In this document: positions 17,392-26,464 of the stretch, piece by piece
How the letters are laid out: every line of letters starts with the position of its first letter
How positions within the stretch are numbered: the stretch's first letter is position 1
Origin: Neobacillus bataviensis
GTDB lineage: Bacteria; Bacillota; Bacilli; Bacillales_B; DSM-18226
Length of the DNA stretch: 64,000 nt
NCBI RefSeq assembly: GCF_019969725.1
Contig: NZ_JAHXYW010000002.1
Coordinates: 1 to 64,000, forward strand
Reading direction: 5' to 3'
Made by a program: the position numbers and the translations under genes
Notes under the pieces: generated by a model
What the model saw: the letters and a program-made list of their open reading frames with translations, nothing else
Told to the model about the DNA's origin: nothing
Database searches by the model: none

Positions 17392-17441
17392 TCGATCACT
17401 CCTTAAGTTTGTTGATTGTTTACACCTTCTCAAATTCATGT

Positions 17442-18590
17442 TTAAGCGTATTTTGGTATCTTAGGTTCTTCGACAACGCTCTTATAACGCCAAAGTAATT
17501 GAGCAAAAATCTTTTCCCAGCTTTGTGTCAGTGCATAATTTCTGCCCTCTATCCCAAATTGACTTCGCAGATTATCATTTTCTAATAGCTTCAAAATGGC
17601 GTTAACAAACTCCGCTTCATTGCCTGTTTCACACAAATAGCCTGTTACCCCTGACTTAATAATATTTTTTACACCACCGGAATTGGCTGTAATAACGGGC
17701 GTACCACTTGCCAGTGCTTCAATCACGACATTTCCAAAGGTTTCAGTAGGAGAAGGAAATACAAATACGTCTGATGCTGAGTAGATTTCCGCTAATCGTT
17801 CTCCTGTTAAATATCCTGTAAATGTCATGTTAGAAGGTGCATCTTGTTGAAGTTCTTCCCTTAGTGGACCATCTCCGACAACGTACCATTGAATTTGTTC
17901 AAGCATCTCTGTTGGCAGAGCTTTAGCAACAGCTAGAAGTGTTTTCACATCCTTTTCTGGTGCTAATCGGCCTACATAGGTAAGAAGGTACTTTTTTGTG
18001 ATTCCCAATTCCTCTCGAATAGTCTGTTTTTCGTAATAAGGGTGAAAAAGCTGGCAATCGACTCCGCCTGGCCAGATTTCTAAATTTGCAAATCCCTGAC
18101 GTTTGAGCTGCGTTAACGTTTCACTAGAGGGGACAAATAATTTTTGAAACGGTTTATGGAACCATTTCATGTATTTCCAAACGATTTTTGATAGAAATTG
18201 AAGGTCATAGAACTGTAAGTAATAATCAAAGTCGGTGTGATAGGAACCAACGAGCGGTATATTTAATTTTTTTGCAAGATATACACCGCAAAGTCCAATG
18301 TTAAAGGGGGTAGCAACATGGATGATATCTGGAGAAAAATTTTCTAATTCAGATTTGGTGCGAAAGAGGTTGGGAAATGCGAGACGGCACTCCGGATATA
18401 AGAAAAAAGAGAAGCTTTTAAAGCGGCGAATATGAGCAGAAATATATTCGTTTGAACGAGAATCCGGTGCAAAGACTTTGTAAGGAATGTTTTGCTCATC
18501 TAAGTAGTTGGTAAAATGTTTCAGCGTCCGCGCAACCCCATTGATGTCTGGATGGAAGGTATCAGTGAAAATGGCAATTCTCATATCCAT
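17442..18590 (-). CDS. Family 4 glycosyltransferase (GT-B fold)
   Basis: 382 aa. The front motif is MRIAIFTDTFHPDINGVART. The donor side has YVGRLAPEKDVKTLL, VVGDGPLREEL, and FPSPTETFGNVVIEALASGTPVI with the EX7E-type pair. This matches the GT4 group of retaining transferases that includes GDP-mannose/UDP-sugar enzymes making glycolipids or cell-surface polymers. Acceptor and sugar cannot be told. The start MDMRI at 18590 follows AAAGGGGG. Upstream lie Pho-box-like repeats, so a role in phosphate-free surface glycolipid or polymer made under phosphate limitation is possible (inference). Confidence 0.88.
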   Translation of the reverse strand: MDMRIAIFTDTFHPDINGVARTLKHFTNYLDEQNIPYKVFAPDSRSNEYISAHIRRFKSFSFFLYPECRLAFPNLFRTKSELENFSPDIIHVATPFNIGLCGVYLAKKLNIPLVGSYHTDFDYYLQFYDLQFLSKIVWKYMKWFHKPFQKLFVPSSETLTQLKRQGFANLEIWPGGVDCQLFHPYYEKQTIREELGITKKYLLTYVGRLAPEKDVKTLLAVAKALPTEMLEQIQWYVVGDGPLREELQQDAPSNMTFTGYLTGERLAEIYSASDVFVFPSPTETFGNVVIEALASGTPVITANSGGVKNIIKSGVTGYLCETGNEAEFVNAILKLLENDNLRSQFGIEGRNYALTQSWEKIFAQLLWRYKSVVEEPKIPKYA

Positions 18591-18664
18591 ACTTCCCCCT
18601 TTACTCCAAATGAAAATTTCCCCCTTATTGTATTTGATAAATGTAGTTATTCTTCTTGAGATAC

Positions 18665-18681
18665 TGTTAATTTATTGTAAA
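18665..18681 (-). promoter_or_regulatory. Possible PhoP (Pho) box
   Basis: On the minus strand TTTACA-N5-TTAACA, two hexamers with 11-base periodicity as in B. subtilis PhoP sites. A further pair, TGTTAA at 18712 and TGTAAA at 18734 (22 apart), continues the pattern less strictly. It lies in the divergent region between the glycosyltransferase and the alkaline phosphatase remnant. AT-rich background weakens the call. Confidence 0.4.
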
Positions 18682-18838
18682 GATTTGGTTTATTAGCAAA
18701 AACAACTAAAATGTTAAGAATTTTTTGATTTTTTGTAAAAGTATTGTATTACGTATTTGTTTTCCATTTTTCTATGTTATAAAAGGAGTGTCATCCGTAG
18801 TAAAGGAAAGTTTAATTCATACATGAAAGGTGTTGTTT

Positions 18839-20141
18839 ATGATGTTAAATTCCACCGCTCAGCAGCATGATTATCGTTTAAATCCATTTAGTCCTTTTGT
18901 GAAATATATCGGTACCCAAAAAGTAAAAAATGTAATCTTCCTCATCGGCAAATGGATTGGTTTTTCTTATACCACCGGACTGTGTTATTTTAATCATGAT
19001 TCTCAACAAGGATTAATGAACCCCACTATATTTGACCAATTCTTTGTTGGCTCTCAATCCACTTACTCATTAGATACTGAAAGTAATATCACGGATTCGG
19101 CAGCAGCTGGTACTGCTTTATCGACAGGATATAAAACCTATAATGGAGCTCTCGGTTTAAACATTGATAAACAAACCGTACCAACGATCTTAGAATATGC
19201 TAAATTTCGTGGCAAATCTACTGGTCTCGTGGGAACGAGCCAGATTAATCATGCAACATTGGCAGCCTTTGCCTCGCACATCGAATCGAGAGATCAATAT
19301 GATCAAATTGCCGATGACGGATGAACGAATAGAAGGCAAACAGAAAATCGACGTGATGCTAGGAGGAGGCACTTCTTATTTCAATCGAAAAGACCGAAAT
19401 TTAATAGAAGAGTTTGTTAGAAATGGTTTTGGTTATGTCACAACTTTACAAGATCTTGTTATGAACAAAAATGAGCAGCTGCTGGGCTTATTCGCTCCTA
19501 TTGAACTGCCAAAACAGATTGACCGAGGTCTGACTGTCCCATCCCTTGCTCAAATGACAAAAGCCGCCCTTGAACGCTTGAAGCAAAATCCCAATGGTTT
19601 CTTTCTTTTAGTAGAAGGAAGTCAAATTGATTGGGCGGGCCATGACAATGATATCGTGGGGGCAATGAGTGAGGTGAAAGACTTTGAGGCGGCTTTTAAA
19701 GAGGCGGTTAAGTTTGCCTTAAATCGTGATGATACGATTGTCATTGCGACAGCTGATCACTCAACCGGAGGGATGAGCATTGATGGAAATGAAAATTATA
19801 AATGGAATCCAAGTGTCATTAAATCGATTACATCAACACCCTTTGTGATTGCTGCACGATTGCATGAAACAAAAGATGTGGAGACTTTAAAGCACCATAT
19901 GCACTTTACAATACATGAAGAGGACTTGAAAACCATTCAGACAACGTTGGAATTGGAAGTGGAAGATACAAAGCAGGTACTTATAGACATCATCAATAAC
20001 TATTCCAGCACGGGCTGGACATCGAAAGGGCATACGGGTGAGGATGTCCCCATTTATGCCTATGGTCTCAATCGACATTTGTTTAGCGGAAGAATGGAAA
20101 ATAGTGATATTGCAAAGATTCTTTTTCAAATTATTGATTAA
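18839..20141 (+). pseudogene. Alkaline phosphatase (PhoA/PhoB-type), frameshifted and degenerate
   Basis: Reading 18839-19318 then shifting frame near 19319 gives one alkaline phosphatase of normal order. It shows VKNVIFLIG, catalytic Ser in NITDSAAAGTAL, IDVMLGGGTSYFNRKDRNLI, VEGSQIDWAGHDNDIVGAMSE, IATADHSTGG and the final GHTGEDVPIYAYG. Three defects are visible. The frame breaks after QIADDG. The metal-binding Asp of the IGDGMG motif is replaced (IGKWIG). No signal peptide precedes the catalytic domain although the family is secreted. A GAAAGGTG ribosome site precedes ATG at 18839. The homologue would release phosphate from organic esters under PhoP control. It is probably a dead gene. Confidence 0.85.
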
Positions 20142-20171
20142 TAGAAAGCTAATAAGAGGGGACGGATTGAA

Positions 20172-20807
20172 ATGAATTTTATTCACCAGCCTTTTAAGGA
20201 GAAGAAAATGTCACCGGAGCCTTCGGTCCACTTAACAAGTCATATCACAAATAGCTATGCGGGAGATTGGACATCCATTGGCCCGAGTAATCTTATCATT
20301 GAATCTAAAATAGGTGATTATACCTATACAATGGATGATGTAACCATCAACTACGCGGAAATTGGAAAGTTTTGCTCGATAGCTTCTCGTGTCTGTATCA
20401 ATCCCGTCCATCATCCAATTGAACGTGTAACCCAGCACCACATGACCTATCGCCGCATTTCTTATGGATTTGCAAAGACAGATGATGAGGAGATTTTTAA
20501 CCGCCGCCGGTTAGATCGTGTAAAGATCGGTCATGATGTTTGGATTGGTCATGGGGCCATTATCATGAAAGGTGTCAAGGTCGGAACAGGCGCCGTCATT
20601 GCTGCAGGAGCAGTGGTTACAAAAGATGTCGAGCCTTATACTATTGTTAGCGGGGTTCCAGCAATACCGATAAAGGAACGATTCTCCAGAGAGATCGCAG
20701 ATAAATTGCAGCAAATCTCCTGGTGGAATTGGCCGAGGGATATGATGGAAAAACTCTTTTATGATCTGAATGATTTGGAAACTTTTCTTGAGAAATATGG
20801 AAAATAA
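20172..20807 (+). CDS. Hexapeptide-repeat transferase, phosphonate-metabolism type
   Basis: 211 aa, left-handed beta helix with repeating [LIV]-G-x4 turns ([40 protein letters not shown]). The CatB-like site includes [19 protein letters not shown] and [19 protein letters not shown]. The pattern is that of the hexapeptide transferases found in phn (phosphonate) operons, with the C-terminal [17 protein letters not shown] helix. It is an acetyl- or acyltransferase of unproven substrate. It follows the alkaline phosphatase remnant by 30 bases, which again suggests a phosphorus-related locus. AGAGGGG lies about 10 bases before ATG. Confidence 0.82.
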   Translation: MNFIHQPFKEKKMSPEPSVHLTSHITNSYAGDWTSIGPSNLIIESKIGDYTYTMDDVTINYAEIGKFCSIASRVCINPVHHPIERVTQHHMTYRRISYGFAKTDDEEIFNRRRLDRVKIGHDVWIGHGAIIMKGVKVGTGAVIAAGAVVTKDVEPYTIVSGVPAIPIKERFSREIADKLQQISWWNWPRDMMEKLFYDLNDLETFLEKYGK

Positions 20808-20814
20808 GAGAATT

Positions 20815-20874
20815 AATATCTGTAAGCATACGGTGTACCCTAGTCGGGTAGACCGTTCTTATCATTTCAGATAT
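20815..20874 (+). terminator. Long imperfect hairpin after the hexapeptide transferase gene
   Basis: The outer stem AATATCTG/CAGATAT encloses an inner stem ACGGTGTACCC/GGGTAGACCGT (one mismatch, loop TAGTC), followed by ATTTTG. It could be a terminator or a structured 3' end; the T tract is weak. Confidence 0.45.
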
Positions 20875-20945
20875 ATTTTGACTTACAGGGTATTTTCAAC
20901 ACAAAACAGCTTAGAGTCTAAGCGGCACTTCTGAAACAGAAATAG

Positions 20946-20972
20946 GCATCTTCTCTATCAGAAGATGCTTGA
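20946..20972. terminator. Terminator between convergent genes
   Basis: GCATCTTCT (20946-20954) pairs with AGAAGATGC (20960-20968). It lies before the stop of the minus-strand gene at 20989 and can serve either side. Confidence 0.6.
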
Positions 20973-20988
20973 TTATTATTAAAATCCA

Positions 20989-22821
20989 TCAATCCTGCTT
21001 TGGAAAATGAAAAGCATATAAGCAGTGGAGGAAGTCTTCAAATGGAAGGGACGACTCACCTTCATATTCACCATTACCGGTAACGCTTGTTCTAATGGAG
21101 TTTCCCCACACTTGAAGACTGTCATTATTTGGGTTGTAAAAATAAACACGAATACAGCCTTCTGAGTCTGACTCCACTCTTTGAATAAGTATTGCATGGG
21201 CTCCAAGCGCTTGACCAGAATGGTTGTAAATAGTTATGCCGGCTGGCTGAGGGAGGCCTTCATTGACGTTTGGATTGTTTGACGGGTGATAGTGTTGGCG
21301 GAATTTGGTTTTAAACTCAAGGTCACTGAATGCATCTGAAAACTCTGTCCATATACCTTTTAAATGAAAAGAGGGATTGATCCATTTATGAGGATCACTC
21401 TCGCGTCCTTTGGCAGCCTTTAACATTTCAAAATAGATCGAATCAAGATGTGGAATTAAGAGTAACGATATAGTATCAATATTGTCCTGATCACTCAGGT
21501 AAATATGCGGGAGTGTATCAGAAGAAATAATTCTTCCCTCAAAATTTATGGTAATTTTTCCGTTTTCCAGAAATTCATTAAACATTGTGAGCAGCATGAC
21601 AGGCTCTTTTTGTGACCAATAGCTGAGGGCTCTAGTCGATTGACATGTCGGGTTAAACCCTTGGCCAATCCCCAGCGGCTGCCCTAAAATGCTTATCACT
21701 TCCGAAACTAGGAGGGAACGAAGTCTATCTATATCTGTTATTTTATGAATGGCTGTAAGCGTGTTTTTAATCTTATCATGAAGAGGCACTTGTAAAAGCC
21801 TTTCGATTTCACTGATGAATTCTCTCGTAAATATATCTCTCTGAAGAAGGCGTAATAAACCATAAATGCTTCTTCTTGTTTTGATTGTAATCGCAGAGTG
21901 GATGAGAGAAGAAATAATAGGCAGATTTAATCGCAGGTTTTCCTTGGATGTGTCGTCCACACACAGTATACTCTGAAGCAAATCGGTTTTTTCATTATTT
22001 ATATAGGTTAAAAATAATGAGTGGAACGGGGAAACAAGCCCAGATTGTTTCATGGAAGCCCGCAACTGGCTGGCTTCCCGGATTAGTAATAAATCATTAC
22101 TGGCTCTCAGTTTATTTTCATAATTTTTAATAGTTGATGCTGCCGCTATATCCGCGGGAGAATATACGGCATTTTCGTAATGTAATAGGCTTGAATCTGC
22201 TTGATCAATGGAGCTGGCTAATCTTTTTGCGCTGGCAATCAATTTCAGGATTTTGTTTGTTACAATAGGTCTTTGGACGGCAAGATTATCGATTTCCTGA
22301 TATAGGCTTTGAAAAACATGCGGCGAAAAACAGTGGTCTGAGATAAATCTTAAAATTTCGGACGCTTGTTTATCCTTGTGAAGCTGCATGACTCGATTTT
22401 CTTCGGTCTCCTTCATTAACAGCAGATCCAAGTTTAAAGCCATAACCTTCGTTAAAAATTCAGTTGCTTCATGCGCCGACATTTCTGGATGCACATAATC
22501 ACCTCTGGCAATGGCGAGAATTCTAAGTTCGCTTAATGCCTCGGCGGCTGAAGCATTCCCACCGGCATGGAGGGTGCCTCTAACAAGAACGGGATTGAGC
22601 TTGCGAACATTCTCCCATGGCTTTCCGGCAAACAGCCCAGCTTCATCAAAGAGATGCGCATATTTATACATCTTGGCTATTCCATTCGGTTCAGTGAGAA
22701 GGGCAGCAGCTTCACTAAGAACGACTTGCTGAAATAAACTCTTATTTAGGGTAGAAGTTAGCGATAGCTGCTTAAGAGCTTTTTGAAAAGAATTCTCTGA
22801 AGTAAACAGAAAAAGTCCCAT
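20989..22821 (-). CDS. Uncharacterised protein with papain-like Cys-His-Asn signature, paralogue 1
   Basis: 610 aa, no signal peptide or membrane helix. It is a full-length paralogue of the protein at 27525-29516. Shared blocks are SELRILAIARG, VMALNLDLL, VQRPI.T.KIL, SILGQPLG.GQG.NPTCQS, HKWINP, and IR.YFYNPNNDS.Q.WG. The C-terminal third carries Gln387 six residues before Cys393 (papain Q19/C25 spacing), His542 in LGAHAILIQR and Asn563 in YFYNPNND. This suggests a papain-like cysteine hydrolase or acyl/transglutaminase-like transferase; the order fits but no family name is known to me. The N-terminal 380 residues are helical. It lies 380 bases downstream of argD with its own ribosome site (GGAAAGG). 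Confidence 0.75.
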   Translation of the reverse strand: MGLFLFTSENSFQKALKQLSLTSTLNKSLFQQVVLSEAAALLTEPNGIAKMYKYAHLFDEAGLFAGKPWENVRKLNPVLVRGTLHAGGNASAAEALSELRILAIARGDYVHPEMSAHEATEFLTKVMALNLDLLLMKETEENRVMQLHKDKQASEILRFISDHCFSPHVFQSLYQEIDNLAVQRPIVTNKILKLIASAKRLASSIDQADSSLLHYENAVYSPADIAAASTIKNYENKLRASNDLLLIREASQLRASMKQSGLVSPFHSLFLTYINNEKTDLLQSILCVDDTSKENLRLNLPIISSLIHSAITIKTRRSIYGLLRLLQRDIFTREFISEIERLLQVPLHDKIKNTLTAIHKITDIDRLRSLLVSEVISILGQPLGIGQGFNPTCQSTRALSYWSQKEPVMLLTMFNEFLENGKITINFEGRIISSDTLPHIYLSDQDNIDTISLLLIPHLDSIYFEMLKAAKGRESDPHKWINPSFHLKGIWTEFSDAFSDLEFKTKFRQHYHPSNNPNVNEGLPQPAGITIYNHSGQALGAHAILIQRVESDSEGCIRVYFYNPNNDSLQVWGNSIRTSVTGNGEYEGESSLPFEDFLHCLYAFHFPKQD

Positions 22822-23147
22822 ATGTCCATTTCCTTTCCAGAAAATTTCCTTTACAGTATCGTATTGGCTATATTGAAAGAGATTTAACTTATTGGTTGAA
22901 AAAACAAATGCATCGATTATACAAAGAGAGATGGCGTTTCAGCTAAAGTGACCAGGTGAAATGAGGAGAGTTAAATTGCAAGGAGAGATGGTTTGTTTAA
23001 TATTACGAATATTCCTTAAATTAAAGTTTTTATTAGATTAATTTAACACATAATAATTGATATTTCAAATTTTAAATCTTTTTATTGTTTGACACAGCCC
23101 TTAGAAGATGGGCAGGGGGGCGATAAGAAAACCCCCGTGCATTAATG
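22822..23147. other. Intergenic region, AT-rich
   Basis: Region between the papain-like gene (minus) and the argD terminator. It should contain the promoter of the papain-like gene. I see no convincing gene or RNA. A 17-codon frame with AAGGAG at about 22980 is too short to call. Confidence 0.5.
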
Positions 23148-23180
23148 CAAAAAAGGGACCACGAAATGATATTTCGGGTC
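23148..23180 (-). terminator. Terminator of the arg operon
   Basis: On the minus strand, GACCCGAAAT pairs with ATTTCGTGGTC-type sequence around ATC (23155-23180), followed by CCTTTTTT. It lies 20 bases after the argD stop. Confidence 0.8.
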
Positions 23181-23199
23181 ATATGAATTTTGGGGCTTA

Positions 23200-24378
23200 T
23201 TAATATTTTACTAATCTTTCATCTTCATTATGGGTGAATGTTTCTATTTCAAGAATTTCTTTAATTATGTTAACTCCATTTTCCAATTGTGCTTTTGATA
23301 CAGTCAGCGGTGGTAATAACCGAATGACCTTCTCGCCGGCTGGCAATGCGATAAGCCCTATATTTCGAAGCTTAGTTAATAGCGGCGTTACAGGTAACAT
23401 GCATTCTATTCCGGCCATCAACCCAAGTCCTCTTATCTCCCTAATCATGCTTAAGTGTTTTAGATTATGGAGCTGCTTAAAGAAAAACTCACTTTTATCA
23501 ACTACCTCATCTAAAAATTCCTTTTTAAATATAGTTTCCATCGTAGCAATTGCAGCGGCAATTGAGACTGGATTTCCTCCGAAGGTCGAGCCATGGCTTC
23601 CTGGACCAAAATATTTCTCTAGTTTTTCTTTCCCAATGACGGCTCCAATCGGAAATCCGCTTCCCAACCCTTTAGCTGATGTGATTAGGTCGGGGTCCAG
23701 GTCAAAATGCTGGAAGGCAAATGGTTTCCCTGTCCGGCCAATCCCGGTCTGGATTTCATCAATGATAAAAAGTGCACCGTACTGTTTACAAAGCTCTTGG
23801 ACAACCAGTAAAAAATCCTTATTCCCCACATAGATGCCGCCTTCACCCTGAATGACCTCAATCATAACTGCGGCAGCATCATTTCCTATTTCTTTTTTTA
23901 TGGCTTCGATATCATTGTATTGAACATATACAAATGTTTCGAGCATGGGCCCAAACCCGTGCTTTATTTTATCTTGGCCGGTTGCTGACATTGCCGCGAA
24001 GGTGCGGCCGTGAAAGGAATTTTTAAAGGTGATGATTTTCGTTTTTCCTGTAGCTTTACGTGCCAGCTTAATCGCTGCTTCGTTGGCTTCGGCTCCGCTA
24101 TTGGCAAAGAAAACACGATCCAGCCCGGAAGCTTCTGCAAGCATTTTTGCTGCTGTCTCTTGGGTGCTGCTTTGGAATAAATTCGAAACGTGCCAATATT
24201 GATTGAGCTGCTTAAGTACGGCATCTTCAACATTTTTTGGGCGGTGTCCAAGATTACAGACCCCAATCCCTGAAGTGAAATCAAGATAAATTTTTCCATT
24301 TTTATCTATCATCATACTGCCGCCGGCAATTTCAGGTTCAATCTCCCAGCGTGAATAGGTAGGGAATAAGTGACTCAT
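23200..24378 (-). CDS. argD: Acetylornithine aminotransferase
   Basis: 392 aa class III PLP aminotransferase. It has VFFANSGAEANEAAIKLAR, FHGRTFAAMSATGQ, IIDEIQTGIGRTGKPFAF, PLP Lys in LITSAKGLGSGFPIG, and GSHGSTFGGNPVS. It converts N-acetylglutamate semialdehyde to N-acetylornithine. The start is ATG at 24378, overlapping the argB stop as ATGA, so translation is coupled; the longer frame to 24420 lies inside argB. Last gene of the argCJBD block. No carA, carB or argF follows, unlike the B. subtilis operon. Confidence 0.95.
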   Translation of the reverse strand: MSHLFPTYSRWEIEPEIAGGSMMIDKNGKIYLDFTSGIGVCNLGHRPKNVEDAVLKQLNQYWHVSNLFQSSTQETAAKMLAEASGLDRVFFANSGAEANEAAIKLARKATGKTKIITFKNSFHGRTFAAMSATGQDKIKHGFGPMLETFVYVQYNDIEAIKKEIGNDAAAVMIEVIQGEGGIYVGNKDFLLVVQELCKQYGALFIIDEIQTGIGRTGKPFAFQHFDLDPDLITSAKGLGSGFPIGAVIGKEKLEKYFGPGSHGSTFGGNPVSIAAAIATMETIFKKEFLDEVVDKSEFFFKQLHNLKHLSMIREIRGLGLMAGIECMLPVTPLLTKLRNIGLIALPAGEKVIRLLPPLTVSKAQLENGVNIIKEILEIETFTHNEDERLVKY

Positions 24379-25148
24379 TTTGTAATCGGCTCCTTTTGAA
24401 AAATTCTCGTACCGTGCCACTTGCCATTTTCAAAAAATGCTATTTTTCCTGAAACGATCATGACGCTTTCAACGCCTTTTTCTACAGCATTAAGCGCTGA
24501 TTGAACTTTCGGAATCATCCCGCCGCTAATTTCACCTTTTTCAATATAGGCATTGACTTCATGTTGGGAAAGGCTGCTGGCGACCGAGCCATCAATGAAT
24601 ACGCCATCCACATTGGTAACAAATAGGCATTGTTCTGCATGCAGGGTCTTTGCCACCTCTGCTGCCGCATAGTCTGCATTAATATTAAGTTTTTGCCCGT
24701 CTTTCGTAATGCCGATTGGGGTAACGACTGGAATGTAGTTTCCATTCATGGCAAGATGAAAGATTTGTGTATTCACTTTAATGATTTCACCAACATACCC
24801 AAGCTCTTCCATGTTTATATAATCAGCTTGTAAACAATATCCATCGCTTCCATGGATGCCGATTGCATTGAAGTTGTGCTGCTGGAGCATTTCCACCAGC
24901 TTTCTGTTCGTATGGCCTATTAGTGCAATTTCAGCAATTTTTAATGTCTGTTGATCCGTTTTACGCAGCCCATTTACAAAGTGCGGTTCTATCTTGAATA
25001 ATTCGAGCATTTCATTAATATCTGGACCCCCGCCATGAACGAAGACCAGTTTAAACCCGAGATTCTGCAATTCGGAAATACTTGTGAAAAAGGAGGAGCT
25101 CAATTCGTCCAAAACACTGCCGCCGCATTTGATAACAATATATCTCAT
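24375..25148 (-). CDS. argB: N-acetylglutamate kinase
   Basis: 257 aa amino acid kinase-fold enzyme. It shows YIVIKCGGSV (ATP-binding Lys), VFVHGGGPDINEML, FVNGLRKTD, LNINADYAAAEVA, and GGMIPKVQSALNAVEKG. It phosphorylates N-acetylglutamate, the second step of ornithine synthesis. The short length and the lack of an N-terminal helical extension fit the arginine-insensitive form used with argJ cycles, although sensitivity cannot be judged firmly. It lies 17 bases after argJ and overlaps argD by 4. Confidence 0.95.
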   Translation of the reverse strand: MRYIVIKCGGSVLDELSSSFFTSISELQNLGFKLVFVHGGGPDINEMLELFKIEPHFVNGLRKTDQQTLKIAEIALIGHTNRKLVEMLQQHNFNAIGIHGSDGYCLQADYINMEELGYVGEIIKVNTQIFHLAMNGNYIPVVTPIGITKDGQKLNINADYAAAEVAKTLHAEQCLFVTNVDGVFIDGSVASSLSQHEVNAYIEKGEISGGMIPKVQSALNAVEKGVESVMIVSGKIAFFENGKWHGTRIFQKEPITK

Positions 25149-25165
25149 CCCAAATTCACCGATCC

Positions 25166-26395
25166 TTACGTACGATAACTGGCATTGATTTTGACATAGT
25201 CGTAGGAGAGGTCACAGCCCCAGGCTTTGCCGGTTCCTTTCCCCACATGCAGATCAACCAAAATCTTAATAAATGGCTGGTTCAAATAATTTTGCGCTTC
25301 ATCCTCTGAAAACACACATGGTACACTATTTTCCAGCATCTGGATCGGGCCGATGGCAATATCGACTGTATAAGGGTTAATCGCCGCTTTTGTCTGCCCA
25401 ATCGCGCCAATGATGCGTCCCCAATTGGCATCTGCTCCAAATATGGCTGTTTTGACTAAATTTGACCCAACAATTTGTTTGGCGACAAATCTTGCTTCCT
25501 CAGGATCCCTTGCCCCTAAAACCTCAACTTCCACTAACTTTGTAGCTCCCTCACCATCCGTGGCAATTTGCTTGGCTAAATTTTCACAAGCCTTTGTTAA
25601 AAGCTCAACAAATGTTTCCCATTGAGGATGCTTAGGAGTTAACGGATCATTCTCTGCCAGCCCATTCGCCATTACGAGAACCATATCGTTGGTAGAGGTA
25701 TCTCCGTCCACGGTAATTTGGTTAAATGTATGGTTGGTTACCTGTTTTAAGGCTGCCGATAAATGATCAGGCGAGATAGCGGCATCGGTCGTTAAGAAAC
25801 CAAGCATGGTGGCCATATTCGGATGAATCATGCCCGAACCTTTGGCCGCTCCGCCAATTGTAATGGTTTTGTCATCAATGGTGCTTGAGTAGCCGCAGCT
25901 TTTCCTCACGATATCGGTTGTGAGAATAGCAGTTTGAAAGTCTATTGCATCACTGCTTTCAGTGCCTGGTGATAATAATTGAATGCCGTTTTCGATTTTA
26001 TCCATATCCAAAAACTGACCAATGACACCTGTCGAGGCAACTGCCACATACGATTCTTTTATGTTGAATTTTTCAGATGTTAATGAGCGCATTTTTAATG
26101 CATCCTTGTAACCTCTTACTCCAGTACAAGCATTGGCGCAGGCACTGTTTACGACAACAGCCTGTAAGAGCCCTTCATTCTCAATGCTTTCTCGAGTTAC
26201 TATTAAAGGAGCTGCTTGGAATTGGTTTGTCGTATATACTGCTGCAGATGAAGCCGGGATTTCACTAATAATGACTCCTAAGTCCTTTTTTGCATAGCGG
26301 AGGCCGGCATGGACCCCTGTTGCTGTAAAGCCTTGTGGTGACAATATATTCCCATTCTCAATTTCAACGATATTATTCTGTAACAGTGTTTGCAT
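25166..26395 (-). CDS. argJ: Glutamate N-acetyltransferase / ornithine acetyltransferase
   Basis: 409 aa member of the self-cleaving ArgJ family. The cleavage site with the Thr nucleophile is in GMIHPNMATMLGFLTTDA. Other hallmarks are VVNSACANACTG, DGDTSTNDMVLVMANG and GADANWGRIIGAIG. It moves the acetyl group from N-acetylornithine to glutamate and so closes the acetyl cycle. With argB, argC and argD this makes ornithine. An ATG with GGAGGG upstream; 69 bases separate it from argC. Confidence 0.96.
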   Translation of the reverse strand: MQTLLQNNIVEIENGNILSPQGFTATGVHAGLRYAKKDLGVIISEIPASSAAVYTTNQFQAAPLIVTRESIENEGLLQAVVVNSACANACTGVRGYKDALKMRSLTSEKFNIKESYVAVASTGVIGQFLDMDKIENGIQLLSPGTESSDAIDFQTAILTTDIVRKSCGYSSTIDDKTITIGGAAKGSGMIHPNMATMLGFLTTDAAISPDHLSAALKQVTNHTFNQITVDGDTSTNDMVLVMANGLAENDPLTPKHPQWETFVELLTKACENLAKQIATDGEGATKLVEVEVLGARDPEEARFVAKQIVGSNLVKTAIFGADANWGRIIGAIGQTKAAINPYTVDIAIGPIQMLENSVPCVFSEDEAQNYLNQPFIKILVDLHVGKGTGKAWGCDLSYDYVKINASYRT

Positions 26396-26464
26396 TCCAA
26401 ACCCTCCATTTTGTATGAGTTGAAGTTAAAGGTTTATGCTTTTCCATTAAAAATTCCAGGCTCC

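Noticed and set aside
22978..23042. Seventeen-codon frame with AAGGAG
   Set aside because: Too short, no promoter or terminator of its own, and no composition distinct from the AT-rich gap.
23964..24299. Alternative-frame ORF inside argD (and similar shadows in other genes)
   Set aside because: It overlaps a clear conserved enzyme in another frame and has no homology marks of its own.
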